Of a stretch of DNA of 64,000 bases, positions 46,732-58,390 are shown one piece after another. The stretch spans positions 124,001 to 188,000 of the forward strand of contig MCGO01000014.1 of the NCBI GenBank assembly GCA_002104985.1. Reading direction: 5' to 3'. Source of the stretch: Rhizoclosmatium globosum. Lineage: Eukaryota; Chytridiomycota; Chytridiomycetes; Chytridiales; Chytriomycetaceae. Each line of letters starts with the position of its first letter. Position 1 is the first letter of the stretch. The notes beneath the pieces were generated by a model. The model was not told the origin of the DNA. It was given only the letters and a program-made list of their open reading frames with translations, and did no database searches. A program made the position numbers and the translations under genes.

Positions 46732-48582
46732 TTATACTTCTCTTTTTGAAGTTGCAGATGAGATTGAAAGTGCCCGCGAACGCTCTGCACTTCCTTGAAA
46801 CCTTGCGATGGGTGTGAAACTTCTAGATCGAGGTCGTGACGGTGTCAAGTCCGGTTCTGGGGTGGAAACATTTGATTCTCCAAACACGTCGTTGAATGTC
46901 GGAGTTGTTGGTGGTACTTGCGGTGACGAAATTTGAATGAATGGCGTAGAAGGAACAAGGAGTGAATCAATGTAAGCAATTCGTGCTTCAGTGCTATCTC
47001 GTCGCGAAATTATTGGGGCTGCTACAGCGGGCGACATGATGGTCACTTCCCCCAAATCATAGCACACTTCGTCAAGATTTGTTGTGGTTGCTTCAGGTTC
47101 AAGTGAGACTTGTAATTCGTTCTCAAACGACTTTGAATTATCAGCAGCATCTGCCAGTGTATCGCCACTACCCAACACCTCTTTCTGCTTCAATTCTTTT
47201 ACGGGTGGACTTGATAGAGGCGGCAAACTGTCCAGCATAGCGCTTGAAGTTGGATGTAGCCGCATTATTGCAGTTAAGTTTTCAACGGGAGCCAAGGAAC
47301 CTTGACTAACTGCGCCTTTCATGGCTCCTTTTCTGACTAAGTGGGCTATTCGAGCCGCAAGGTTGTGAATCAGTTCTGCTTGAGGGGTTATCAAGCGATA
47401 TGCGTTTCTTGAGGATTTAGCATCATAGAATATGATAGTATCATCACTGTGAATCCATTTTAAGTACGGCCATGTTTCGATGAAGTGGTATTTCGTCTGG
47501 TTTTAGTTATCAGAGTTGACGAATTCGATAAGGAGCAAAAAAGGAAACTCACATTTCTATCCTTCTCAAATACAATAATGCCGTCAGGCCCGACGCCAAT
47601 CATCCAATTTTGTTGTCGAAACTCAAAGAATCCGCCTGGTGGAGCATCCTTTGTTACTGGAAAGAATGAGCAGCCATAACAACGCCACTGTCGCACGTAA
47701 TCCAGAAAACTAATATACTTAGCTCAAATAAAGATTTAAAAAATTTATCACGCACCAGACTTGAGCCCGCTTTGTGGATATGTCTTTGAGCCTTTCGTGT
47801 TCATTTCGAATATGTTTCTCCCAAGACCACACAGTCTTCTTTTTTACAATTTTCGCTGATAAAATGTTCTTGATGAGGTCAGGATTCTTCGCCACATATC
47901 CTGATGGACAACGGATGGGGTCGTAGTTTCCAATAGACACTTGAAGTTGTAAAGCTGCCAAATTAATAGCATCCTTCACCGAGCAGGGATATCGACCCGT
48001 GATAATATTCCGCTTTGCCTCTCCAAACAACATTTTCAAAGCGATGGTGTCCTTCAACGTCAATTCTCGCTCCACTTTCTTGCAGACACTCGCTTCTCGT
48101 CGGAATAAAAGCCAATACCGGTTAAACATATGATCTGGATCGACAGCTTGCGGGAAATGCGTGTATTTTACAACCAACTGCCTCCAATCCTTCACAATAT
48201 CAACCAAGTTCGTCTTTGGTCGAATTTGAATCTCTACACAAGGTTATTATACAAGCAAAACACCACGACATATGAACTTACCGAGATCTTTCCCCACAAT
48301 CCAAAGTGCGAAAAGTTTCGATGCCTCAGCTGAAATGTTTTGCCTTTCAATGATCCGTGTGCACACAGTTTCGCAAGTCACATCTTCCGGTTTAAGCCGT
48401 TGATGAACATCCAAGAATGTATCTCCGAGGAGAAGACGAACGCGAACAGAGACACACGCCACCTGGTTGGTGAAGGGATCTTCATATAACACAACAGGAG
48501 GAGCCCACTCGTTTGGGTGCATCGATATACTTTGAGCTGGAGGGCATTTTCGAGGCAGCGCGGCTGTTTGGATATGGAACAT
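46732..48582 (-). CDS. FERM-domain protein
   Basis: Four exons (48282-48582, 47756-48233, 47553-47709, 46732-47496) give 566 residues without frame breaks. The F1 lobe holds VVLYEDPFTNQVACVSVRVR. The F2 helical lobe has HMFNRYWLLFRREASV and ALKMLFGEAKRNIITGRYPC. The F3 PH-like lobe has WRCYGCSFFPVTK, WMIGVGPDGIIVFEKDRN and the final helix LIHNLAARIAHLVRK. The last 190 residues are Ser/Thr/Pro-rich and probably disordered. FERM proteins link membrane proteins or lipids to the cortex. The exact subfamily (KRIT1, MyTH4-free talin-like or sorting-nexin-like) cannot be fixed by eye. A transposon ends 54 bases upstream of the ATG, so its 5' region is disturbed. Confidence 0.8.
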
Positions 48583-48635
48583 TGGTTTGGATGTGGGATT
48601 CCTTGTTTTGATCGGGAAGTGACAATTTATTGATA

Positions 48636-48771
48636 AGGAAGATTCTATTTGGGACCCCCCCGTCCTGCCCTTATTCGAGTCCCCCCCCCTCCCAAACAAG
48701 CACGAGTCCCCCCTTCCCAAATAGATTTTAGATCCTTATTTGAGTCGTATCCTCCTTTAATCTTACAATAA
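48636..48771 (+). repeat. Left terminal inverted repeat
   Basis: Pairs with 49957-50092. Differences are mainly the length of C/G homopolymer runs. Contains two CCCAAA/TTTGGG subrepeats around C-rich tracts. Confidence 0.9.
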
Positions 48772-48803
48772 ATGAAACAAAGAAATGAGTGTTTATAACG
48801 TTT

Positions 48804-49926
48804 CTACTTCGATCTCAACCATTTCCGTCTGTAACTTACATGGTTGTCTTGGCTTTCTTGGGTTTCTTGGGTTTTGTTTCTTGGTTTCCTCCTGGCTCCA
48901 ACCCTTGTCTTATATGATTCCACAGAGCTGGTTTTGCGCTTTGTTGAAGGTCTGCCTTTTCCGCGTTTTTGAGGTGGATCGAGGGCTTGTGCAATTGGGA
49001 GACGTTCTAGAATCTGTTCTGCTTCCTTGAACACGGAATCGCTTCCTTCTGCCTTCAAAATTTCGAATTTCTTTTTTGCAGCTGCCATGCATGAAGTTGG
49101 CATAATTATTCAGCTTTTCCGAAATTGCCTTCTTGATTTCCACTGCTAACTCTGCTCCACCAGTAGTCTTCAGAGCAATCATAATATCCTTCATTTTGCT
49201 GTCCATATCATCTTGTTGTAATGGCATTATAATTGATCCAGTCTCTCCTCCAACACCAAGAAACTGCCCCAAAGGTGGATCCGTTGTGCTTTGCAAAATA
49301 AAATTGAAGAGCTGAGGAAACTCGATCAGGAACAATATGAGAAGTGTTGGCCATGCTATTTCCCCAGCGAATTTTGACGGCAGATCCAGTAAAGTTGAGT
49401 TCCATCAGTTGGAAATGACTTGCCTGAAGGTAAACACAGAAAAACCTCTCACAGGCGGAATCCATGAGAGGCTTAATAATGTAGCCATCGCCTTTAGCCT
49501 TGAGCTAGTACCATTGTGTTAAAATTGTGAGACTTGATGTTTAACTTACCTCCTTTACACTGTGTCTATCATGGCTTTCCCACATCTCTTTGTACAAAGC
49601 AAACAGGCTTTTAAGTGGAAAGAGGGTATGTTCGGATAAATTTCAGCGTAAGCATTGCAGAGGACTGTGAGAGGAATTGATGATTCCCAATGAACACATC
49701 GATCTTTTGTTTCCAGAGCAATCCTGTTCCACCAGTCGTAGAACTCGTCAATTACAGAATTATAGATCATGCTATTGCCAGCCAGAGTGTAAACTTTATC
49801 CAATGTGAGTGCATGAGATCCAACTTGAGTTTCTGCATCCAGATTGAGGAATTCCTGTTCAACTGCCGGCCACATAACATCCTGATTTGTCCGAACTTTG
49901 AGCACAACAAATTGGAAGTCATTCAA
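48804..49926 (-). CDS. Uncharacterised gene or gene remnant inside the transposon
   Basis: Several open pieces on the minus strand look like exons of one protein. A start exon lies at 49555-49926 (FQFVVLKVRTNQDVMWPAVEQE, FYDWWNRIALETKDRCVHWES). Middle pieces lie between 48910 and 49465. The basic end at 48834-49103 carries KRGKGRPSTKRK, an AT-hook-like/nuclear signal, and ends near TQETQESQDNH. A helical stretch VFKEAEQILERL precedes the basic tail. Splice sites are not all clear. It could be a degraded transposase, an accessory transposon protein or captured host sequence. Confidence 0.4.
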
Positions 49927-49956
49927 GATGATTAAATGGCTTCTGTCATTGTTTTA

Positions 49957-50092
49957 TTATTGTAAGATTAAAGGAGGATACGACTCAAATAAGGATCTAA
50001 AATCTATTTGGGAAGGGGGGGACTCGTGCTTGTTTGGGAGGGGGGGGACTCGAATAAGGGCAGGACGGGGGGGTCCCAAATAGAATCTTCCT
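49957..50092 (-). repeat. Right terminal inverted repeat
   Basis: Reverse complement of 48636-48771. Adjoins the second copy of the ATTGATA target duplication. Confidence 0.9.
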
Positions 50093-50123
50093 ATTGATAA
50101 TTATGTTTGAAAGAAGTCAAAAA

Positions 50124-50793
50124 CTATTTATCCAACAAGGAAACGCTCCTTAAAGATTCCGTTCTGCTTTTCTTTGCCTTCATTTCGTAGTGGTCAGCAT
50201 AAGAGCTCGCAAGCCCCATCATAAATGACTTGGTTCCTTCATCAGCTGTGGAAAGGCTGATACGACGTCTGTCACCATGGTTATTCAAAATTACACAGCG
50301 AAAAACCAATTGCTCTTACTTAAGTGAATCAGAAAAGGAAGTGACTTCAGAGTAATCGAGCGTGCGATACTGAACGACATCTGATGTATCACTTCGAAGC
50401 GAAGGAGTCCATGATTGTCTCGTTGGCGCATAAGCACTGTTTCTAAAATAGTTTTCTGTTTCGGCATCCGTGTACAGTGACAGTGTAAGCTTGGCCTTTG
50501 GTTTCGGGATGGGAATGGGCAGCTGGAAAGGGTGTGAATATTCGCGGGGAAAGAAACAGACAACACACCACATTCACTTCGTAGCTGCAATCAGTAAGTT
50601 TAGGCTGGTATTTAGGTTTAGTTACGACTTGTGCTTTCGCTATGACAGTCTGTGGCAGTGGCTCAAGATTCCATTCCTCGTCATTCACTGTGGCTGGAGT
50701 CGCTCGATATACAAGCATAAAAGTAGCGAGCAATACTGAACACATTAGGGCACCGAAAGTTGTGATTAAGAGCGAAGTGGTCATTCCATCCAT
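50124..50793 (-). CDS. Small single-pass membrane protein of unknown function
   Basis: Exons 50578-50793, 50320-50522 and 50124-50268 join to 187 residues. After MDGMTT there is one hydrophobic helix (LLITTFGALMCSVLLATFMLVY), then a soluble tail with PIPIPKPKAK (a possible SH3 ligand), Tyr/Ser-rich stretches and a basic C terminus (MKAKKSRTESLRSVSLLDK). No family is recognised. The 3' end is 31 bases from the transposon, on the side away from the FERM gene. Confidence 0.6.
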
Positions 50794-50892
50794 TTGTGTG
50801 TTGATATTTTGGAGAATTCGTGTCAACACAGATTTTATTGCTAGTCGGCGTCATGTCAAGAAAATCCATTTCAGCCAAAGTGATAGTCAGAA

Positions 50893-51341
50893 TTAGCTGT
50901 CTTCAATGAGATTTGCATAGAACAAGCTTCGCAACAGCTCTTCATTTGTGATACTTGATGAACCAATGTTTGACTAAAACCGTTCTCCATTAGCTTCACT
51001 CTTCAGATCCCTAATCAAGTACATACTATTTTGGCAAGCGTTGATTCAATGCATGCTTTCAAGGAGGCTGGTTTGCTTGTTGTACTGCTTGCTCCCATTT
51101 TACTTCCAAAATCGCCTTCCAATCCATCCACGGACGGAATTGAAGTGAATGAGGAGGGTGTATATAATGATTTTGCTGATAAGGTTGATGCCACAAAGCT
51201 GGCAGAGAGTATTTGAGTTGCGAGCGATGGAGTCATCTTGCTGATGCCTGCAAGTCGTTGGCTACTCCGACTTGAGTTCATTGTTGAATTTAATGGAGCT
51301 CCAAACAAGGATGCTGCTCGGAAGCTTGTTGAGCGGTTCAT
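50893..51341 (-). CDS. Small Ser-rich protein of unknown function
   Basis: Exons 51027-51341 and 50893-50973, 131 residues. Ser/Thr-rich N terminus (MNRSTSFRAASLFGAPLN), then LATQILSASFVASTLSAKSLY, KACIESTLAKI and a C-terminal NEELLRSLFYANLIEDS. The intron is 53 bases and frame is kept. It is divergent from the protease gene, with 63 bases between ATGs. No family recognised. Confidence 0.55.
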
Positions 51342-51404
51342 GGAAGGGCTCTTTGCCTTTTTTCGATTGACTTGTTTTGAGACAAACTCCGAAAAAACAA
51401 ACAA

Positions 51405-52907
51405 ATGCATAGATACATCTCATCACTGATTCTGCTCTTGCTAAGCAGAAATGTTTTATCGTGGGCTGTTCCTAGTTCATCGCGTGTCAAGAGAACGCCT
51501 GAATATCCGTCTATCAAGCAGAATGGAAAATGTATTCTCGCCTCCAACTTCATTACAACAGATTTCTCGATCCCATCCCTGAAAGAGCCAAAATATACAT
51601 CTTCTACTCCCGTCCTTGATCTTCAGCGGCGATCGTCCTCAGAGGCACCTGCTGTCTCATTCTCTGTTCAAAACCTCCAACTCACTCTCTACTGCAACCT
51701 CCCAAACTCTCTACCTCAAAATCCAGAATTTCAAACAGCGCGACAAACGATATGTAACCTCGTTCAACAGGGCCTTGTGAATGCAGCTCGTCGTCTCCAA
51801 CGAATTGTCTATTTCCAACACCCTGTAAAAGTCACCATGCATTTTGGATCAACATGTCTGGGGATCGGCGGTACCGATGATGTGATAGCAAAATGTGAAT
51901 GGGATAAAGGTCTCGGAGCCGCTGCACCATCAGGAATGCACGAACTCTCCCAAAGCGTTGCCTCCAAACTGGGACTAGACTCTGAATATCTGTATCCAAA
52001 CGCAGTGTTGAGACAATATCTTCCGAATGATCCGATGTGGGACACTTCGACAGATGACATTTTTGCATCATTTAATTCAGATGCGCCGTGGTGGTTTCCT
52101 TCCGATGATAATCGAGATGGAGAAGGAAGTGGAAACGGCGGTTCGTTTGGACCTCCTCTAACACGCACGCGAACTCGAGAGTTTGGAAAGGGAGTATTCT
52201 CAAGTCCCAAACCTGACTTGAGCGTCTTTGACGATGGCCTACTGCCTTCTGACAAAATTTACGACTTTGAACAAACAGTTTTGCATGAAATAATGCACGG
52301 GCTTGGATTTGTATCTTCGTGGTGGCAATCTTTGCAACCTGGGACCTTTTTCCCTGGAGGGCCTGTCACGTATCAGACAAACGGAATTCAGGGAGTCACC
52401 TTCGGAAAATCAAATATTTTCGATCGAACTATGGCTCACAGTGGAACTGGAGTTATGATGCGGGATTATGCTGCAGCCATGAGAGAGGAAGCAAAGCTTG
52501 TTTCTCAGGACATTGTTCGAGCAAGTCCAAACCTCACGGCATCTGATCTTCTAACTCAGTGGACAAACCGGTTTAAAACTTCGAATGCTTTCTTACTGTC
52601 CCAAAACTTGTATAGTTCGGCCGCTGTGATTCCTATGCAACTGATATTATGGTTTCAAGACAGGAGGGGAAACCCGAGATATGCTATATTATATACGCCG
52701 AGAGCTTTTGCAGGCGGAAGTAGTGTCAGCCATTTAGATGCGTCAGTTTATGGCTCATCGAGCGAGTTTCTCATGAGACCATTTTGTACAACTGGAACTG
52801 GTATTGATGGGTTTACACCAGCTCACCCGAAAATAGGTGTGCTCGGAGAAGCAGTGCCTGGAATTCTGAGGCAAATGGGATATATTACAGCGATTACAGA
52901 GGAATAG
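51405..52907 (+). CDS. Secreted zincin-type metalloprotease-like protein
   Basis: Single exon, 500 residues. Signal peptide (MHRYISSLILLLLSRNVLSWA) followed by SRVKR, a possible Kex2 site. The metal site is HEIMHGLGF (HExxHxxG) at about residues 294-302. A later SVSHLDASVYGSSSEFLMRP block resembles the downstream SHL/LM(x)P turn of other secreted zincins. The protein has many aromatic residues and few cysteines. Secreted proteases serve saprotrophic or host-tissue feeding. The peptidase family is not assigned, and substrate is unknown. Confidence 0.75.
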   Translation: MHRYISSLILLLLSRNVLSWAVPSSSRVKRTPEYPSIKQNGKCILASNFITTDFSIPSLKEPKYTSSTPVLDLQRRSSSEAPAVSFSVQNLQLTLYCNLPNSLPQNPEFQTARQTICNLVQQGLVNAARRLQRIVYFQHPVKVTMHFGSTCLGIGGTDDVIAKCEWDKGLGAAAPSGMHELSQSVASKLGLDSEYLYPNAVLRQYLPNDPMWDTSTDDIFASFNSDAPWWFPSDDNRDGEGSGNGGSFGPPLTRTRTREFGKGVFSSPKPDLSVFDDGLLPSDKIYDFEQTVLHEIMHGLGFVSSWWQSLQPGTFFPGGPVTYQTNGIQGVTFGKSNIFDRTMAHSGTGVMMRDYAAAMREEAKLVSQDIVRASPNLTASDLLTQWTNRFKTSNAFLLSQNLYSSAAVIPMQLILWFQDRRGNPRYAILYTPRAFAGGSSVSHLDASVYGSSSEFLMRPFCTTGTGIDGFTPAHPKIGVLGEAVPGILRQMGYITAITEE

Positions 52908-53220
52908 AATAATAATTGATTTGATGTACTTTTCATTTCTGGTCAAGAATTGTCAAATCTACGCCGAGCGACGGACACAGCAGCAACACCACCTCCTCTG
53001 TTCTTCCTATCCCCACAAATCACTTCAATATCAAATCTGAGGCTCGCCATTTGTCATCTTGCGGGCTCTGTCTTGGTGTGTCCGTAACATCAACCAGATC
53101 CATCCATCTAACCAGTCGACACGGCTTCAGATTCCACACACATCTTTCTTACCCTACTGAGATCAGTCTTTTCACCTCCGCGTTTCTTGTTCTGCACAAC
53201 ACGATCGAAGACTACAAATC
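52908..53220. other. Intergenic, 313 bases
   Basis: Contains the 3' end of the protease gene and the pyrimidine-rich leader of the kinase gene. No other feature seen. Confidence 0.6.
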
Positions 53221-55704
53221 ATGTCCGTAACAGACAAGTTTGAAATCGTGAAACAGCTTGGAGATGGTAGTTTTGGCTCTGTCTTGATGGGAAGAAACAA
53301 GCTGACTCAAGAAATCGTTGAGTATACTTGTTGTGTGCTGTTAACAGTCTGTCTGAACTCTTTTCCTTGCTACCTTCCCTACTCCTCGGAATCCTTAGGT
53401 GGCCATCAAAAAGATGAAAAAGAAGTTTAAAACATGGGAAGAGTGTACGCAGTTACGGGAAGTGAAGGTGAGAGAGCCAGACGAATATATTCCGTTTTAA
53501 TGATTTCCTCGGCACAGTCCCTCGCTAAACTCTCAAAACACATCAATATCATCAAACTAAAAGAAGTTATAAGGGACGCAAAGACGGATGAGCTGTCCTT
53601 TGTATTTGAGTTCATGGATGGGAATCTTTATCAGAAAATGCGGGATCGAGATGGAAAGCTGTTTCCGGACTCTGATATCAAGAAATATATGTACGTTCTT
53701 TTTTTTCAGTGTCGGAATCAAACACAGTATCTTTAAATTACGGATGCTAATATTTGCCAACTTATCAAGATATCAAGTACTACTAGGGCTGCAGCATATG
53801 CACAAATTGGGATTCTTTCATCGCGATATGAAGCCTGAGAATCTGTTAATGACTGGAGATGTCGTCAAAATCGCAGACTTTGGGCTTGCACGGGAGATTC
53901 GAAGTTTGCCACCTTACACAGAATATGTCAGCACACGATGGTCAGTCTCTGTTCCTGTTATCCAATGAGCTTTCACTAATCAGAAAAGTTGACCAGGTAC
54001 CGAGCCCCTGAAGTTCTCCTCCGATCCACAAATTATTCCTCCCCAATCGATTTATGGGCCGTTGGAGCTATTCTCGCCGAACTAGTCACCCTTCGACCTT
54101 TATTTCCTGGAACATCTGAAGTAGATGAAGTCTTCAAAATATGCTCTATTGTTGGATCTCCTCGACCTGCAGAAAACTTGGGTTCCCTTCCAAATATTCG
54201 AGATGGCGCTTACTACTCCTACGACAACTTGCCTGCACGAAGGACTCTTATGGGCGGAGGACCGTGGCCAGCTGGGATTAAACTTGCTAGCGCGATGGGA
54301 TTCAAATTTCCGAATATGAACCCGGTTCCGTTGGAGGATTTAATGCCAGGAGCAAGCACGGAGGTGTTGCAGTTGATTGCAGATATGTTGTTATATGATC
54401 CTGCGAGGCGACCGACGGCTACTGAGGCGCTATCGCATTCGTGGTTCGAGGGACTTGGGATCGGAGTTGGAGTTGGAGGTGGGAGAGGTCTTGGGACAGC
54501 ATCTGCAAGCAAGAAGGACGCCGGTTCGGTTGTTGTTGGAGCCGCTAGTGGATCTGCGAGGAGGGGAACTGGGGAATTTCAGAGGCCGTTACGGGATAAG
54601 AGCATGAGCAAAACGAATATGGATTCGTTACCGGTGATTCCGATGAAGGATCGACCGCCACCTGTCCCTGTTGGGGCATTGGCATCTCAGAACCAGTTTC
54701 CAAAAGCGTACCCAAAGGCAAGGACGCCAGACACATTTGATGGATACTCAGATAGTGATGATGACTATGAGGACCCATTTTTGCCAAAGCTGGATAAAAG
54801 GAATCCCCCACAAGCGTATTCCTTGAAGCCTGCTGTAGTTCCTGTCGTTGGATCAGCCAGCAAACCCAATCCACTTCCTGGAATCGGAGGCACAAAGCAG
54901 CAGCCACAATTCAAGTCTGGAATTCGGGATGCACCGTCGATGGAATCACTATTTCGGGATGTTGAGGATGGAGGAAGATCATCTCTACCCCAAACAAACT
55001 ACTACAACAGTAATGCATATTCTCAAGAGCCGTATCAGCCACTACAACAACGAAATCATCCAAATCGTCAAAGCAAGCTCATCAATCCTCCACCAAACAA
55101 TACATTCAGCACTGGTCGAAACAATCCTGCGGGAACCGCTATCGCACAGGCATCAAAGAAAGATATGGATGCATTACCTGCTCCAGCAGATTCAACGGCG
55201 CCACGACAGTCTGCCCTATCGAAAATATGGGATTGGGATTTATGGGGCACCAAAGGAAACAAGCGAAAAGGCAAAGGTGGAGGAGCAGCAGCACCTGCAC
55301 CAAGTCAACCAATGGGATCTTATGGAACACAAAGCCGAACAGCTGTTGTTCCTCCACCAAACTATGCATCCACCACGAATGTCCGTCGAGGAACACGACA
55401 ACAAGATATATACTCAAATCGAAATGCAACATTGATCGGAAGCAACGAAAGCTTGAATGGGAGGGGAGTTGGTGGGTACAACAATCCGTATCAACCCAAG
55501 TTGAATCCCGGAAATATTGCAGTGCCTGGAGGGAAGTTACGCAGTCAAACAAATGGAGTCGATCCACTGTATATGGGACTTGCATCATCAAATCACGCTG
55601 ATGTTGGATCAGGAGGGCCAAATGGGAATGGGTTGTATCGTAGTTTACCGAATGGGAGTAAGACAGTTCTGATGGACGGAACATCAACGCGGCGGTACAA
55701 ATAG
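53221..55704 (+). CDS. MAK/ICK (RCK)-type Ser/Thr kinase, flagellum-length family
   Basis: Exons 53221-53316, 53399-53467, 53518-53690, 53770-53940 and 53997-55704 give 738 residues. The kinase domain has [39 protein letters not shown] and an activation loop [21 protein letters not shown], with the TEY (TxY) dual-phosphorylation site of the MAK/ICK/LF4 group; yeast Ime2 is a relative. The 430-residue tail is Pro/Gly/Asn-rich and disordered. In flagellated eukaryotes these kinases limit cilium length. That fits a zoospore-forming fungus. The first donor is GTTGAG, which gives the usual EIVAIKK reading. An alternative GTATAC site five bases on would break it. Confidence 0.9.
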
Positions 55705-55914
55705 TTTAGTGATAATAATTAAAGTGTGCTTAATACCGAATTTAATTGTATTGATCAAACGTATTCAACCTTCTGTAACATTTATTAAGGCTGATGGCAG
55801 TGAAGCCATCATTGATACGTATGTGAAGAATCATATGTATGCAAGTTAAATCCAGTTAATTTTAGGAAATACCTATCTATTTATTCCATCTTGAATTTAT
55901 TTATTAGTCGCAAA

Positions 55915-57235
55915 ATGCTGCGACCTGCCATCCTCATTGTTGGATCAGTTCACATCAACATCATCCAAGCCCCGTCCCTCCTCCTCCTTCCACTGTCAAA
56001 AGCATACGACACCCTCCTCGGCACAGAACCCAACAACAACCCCTTCGCGAAAGCATTTGTAATATACAACTGGCTGACCCAACGCCTCTTTGCCTCCCTC
56101 CTCGTCCTCGCGCACTGGTCCCCGTTCTCCCCGCTCGAACTCGTAATTTGCAACTCGGATGGATACTCGGCGGATATGTTCACCGGGGAACCTGGGTTCT
56201 CGCGATGTGTTTTGATGTCGAACCACCAGACACAGTTGGATTGGATGTATTTGTGGCTTGCGGCGTGGTATTCTGGAAAGCAGGGGAGTTTGCGGATTGT
56301 GTTGAAGGAGGGGCTGAAGTGGATTCCTGTGTTTGGTGAGAAGCTCATTTATGAGTGGTGCTATTTTGGCTAATATCGTGTTTTTAGGATGGGGGATGCA
56401 CTTCTTTTCGTTCGTCTTTGTGTCGAGGGATTGGGAGAAGGATCAGAAGGTTCTTGTAGATCGGGCTGGGCTGATTAGGGAAAGCTCTTGTGGGTGGTTC
56501 TGGTTACTCGTGTTTCCTGAAGGAACGATTATTTCGCCGGATACGTTGGAAAAATCGAGAAAGTTTGCGAAAGATATGGCTGAGAGGAGAGATTCTGGAT
56601 TTGTTGGGGAGGAGGAGGCAAGGAATATCCTTGTGGGTAGCGAGGATACTGTCTCTGCAACCCGAAGAAAGTTACGGAGTTACTCAAAAAGTCGGAAACA
56701 CGAGGAGTATGTTCCAACACGGGTGCTGATTCCTCGATATCGTGCTCTATGGACAATTTTGCGTGTTCTGATACAGGGAAAGGAACAAAAGCAAGTACAA
56801 GCTTTGCTAGATATAACAATGGCGTATGAGCCTCTGGTGGATGTAACGAAAGGCGTCTATCCTGAAAAAGTGTATTCTCCAAAGAACGTGTACTTACCAA
56901 ATCGGGGTAAAGGAATGAGGCCACCAACGCGAGTCCATATTGGAGTTCAGACTGTGTACAGAAACGAATGGATAGAATATGTGAAGGGCGGGGACGAAAA
57001 GGGGTTTGATGCATGGCTCAAAAGTCGATGGCAGAAGAAGGAAGGGGAAGTAGAAATGTTTCAGCAACTGGGAAGCCTTAGTAGTAGTCTTGTCGTATCT
57101 AAAGGAAGGAAAAAGAAGCGAAAGGCACTTGTGGTAAGAGTTGTTCCAAGTTTGGTTGACATTGCAGGATTGGGAGGAGTTATTCTGGCAGTATGGATTG
57201 GAATTCCCTTTTTAGTTCGATCTTTATTACGATAA
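55915..57235 (+). CDS. PlsC-type lysophospholipid acyltransferase
   Basis: Two exons (55915-56335, 56388-57235), 422 residues. The acyltransferase motifs are NHQTQLDWMY (NHxxxxD) and FPEGT, with a hydrophobic N terminus and a C-terminal TM helix (IAGLGGVILAVWIGIPFLV). The length and spacing resemble the LCLAT1/Cst26 group, which acylates lysophosphatidylinositol or related lipids in the ER. The lipid specificity is inferred. Confidence 0.85.
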
Positions 57236-58390
57236 AATCGTGATTTCTAATTATTGTGTATGATATGAGTTGATTTCATTATGGTTTAGACTATGTGGAA
57301 GAAGGTTTTGTCGCTTTTCACAGTTGGTTTCTTGTTGTTCGTTTCGCGTCAGTGGCAGAACAATGGCGTGGAAGGCGGTAGAAACGTGTCGTAGCCACCT
57401 CACAGATTGTCATAATTTGTCTTTTGTTTACATGCTCTTATCAGCTATTCTGTAAACGATACGATAAGATGGTGCCATCGAGGATTATTAGTGAATCAGA
57501 GGTGTCTTTTTGGGATGAAACAGGAGGAGATTGGGAGGAGTGTGGTGAAGCTCCAGCCAGATGCAGAAAATTTGAAACCCTTCTCGGCCACCACCAAAAA
57601 GACATCCAACACAACACACCACCTCTGAACGACGCACCTTCGCCTCCTTCAGACTCCGACGCCCATCAAACACTAAAGCACTTGAACACTCTCTCTTAAA
57701 CGCACTCTCGCCCGTCTTTGGCACTTGCTCTACCTTTGGCCCTTAAACAATCCAACTGTAGACACCCTTTCTTGTTGTACGTACTCCCCCGCCCCCGCTT
57801 CCACCGGCCCTCCCTCTGAACTGGCCTGGTCGGGCTTAGTACTCAGATGGGATGCGGTGCTGGGCTTGGCTCGGGATACAGACGGACTAATCTTCCCTTT
57901 TCTTCCACAGGCATCACTCAACAAACTATCTTTCTTGCACTTGAATCTTAAACTAGCCAAAGAGCTTGTTTCTCGCTTCACAGCACAAACCGCAAACCTT
58001 AAAAAATCTTCTACACTACTCGAACTTGCAAAGATGGCCTTCGTGATCTCAACTCTCTAAACCCTTTGCAACTCCTCCGCCCGCCCTGAATTTATACGAC
58101 CAAATTGATTATCTGCTTACCGGACTCTTATCTCCGTCTTTCTGAACCCCACCGTACTTGATCTTATCTGAATCTGTCGTTGCTCTGAACAAGCAACCTC
58201 TACTCTTACTTTAAACCTACTTTACTACTACAACTACCAATTATGATTTCCGCTGTTGAGGCACCACGTGCCTAAAAAAGGCTATTCAATTACCGCAATC
58301 TACTACTCTTGTTAATTCTGTCCTTGAAAGCTTTTTGAAAAAGCCTGTGATCTTGCTTCTACATTCGAATACTCTGCTCTCTCTTTTATT
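57236..58390. other. Long intergenic/5' leader region of the cyclin gene
   Basis: About 1.15 kb with short upstream frames but no supported gene. Pyrimidine-rich towards the cyclin ATG, consistent with a long leader as often seen in regulated cyclin genes. Confidence 0.5.

Larger units (their letters stand above)
48636..50092. mobile_element. 1.46 kb DNA transposon with 136-bp terminal inverted repeats
   Basis: The ends are near-perfect inverted copies starting AGGAAGATTCTATTTGGG and ending with its complement. They are flanked by the direct repeat ATTGATA at 48629-48635 and 50093-50099 (eight bases, TATTGATA, if the terminal T is shared). A 7-8 bp target duplication fits hAT- or P-like elements. 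The interior carries minus-strand coding fragments but no DDE/D catalytic motif that I recognise. It is therefore likely non-autonomous or has captured host sequence. Confidence 0.85.
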
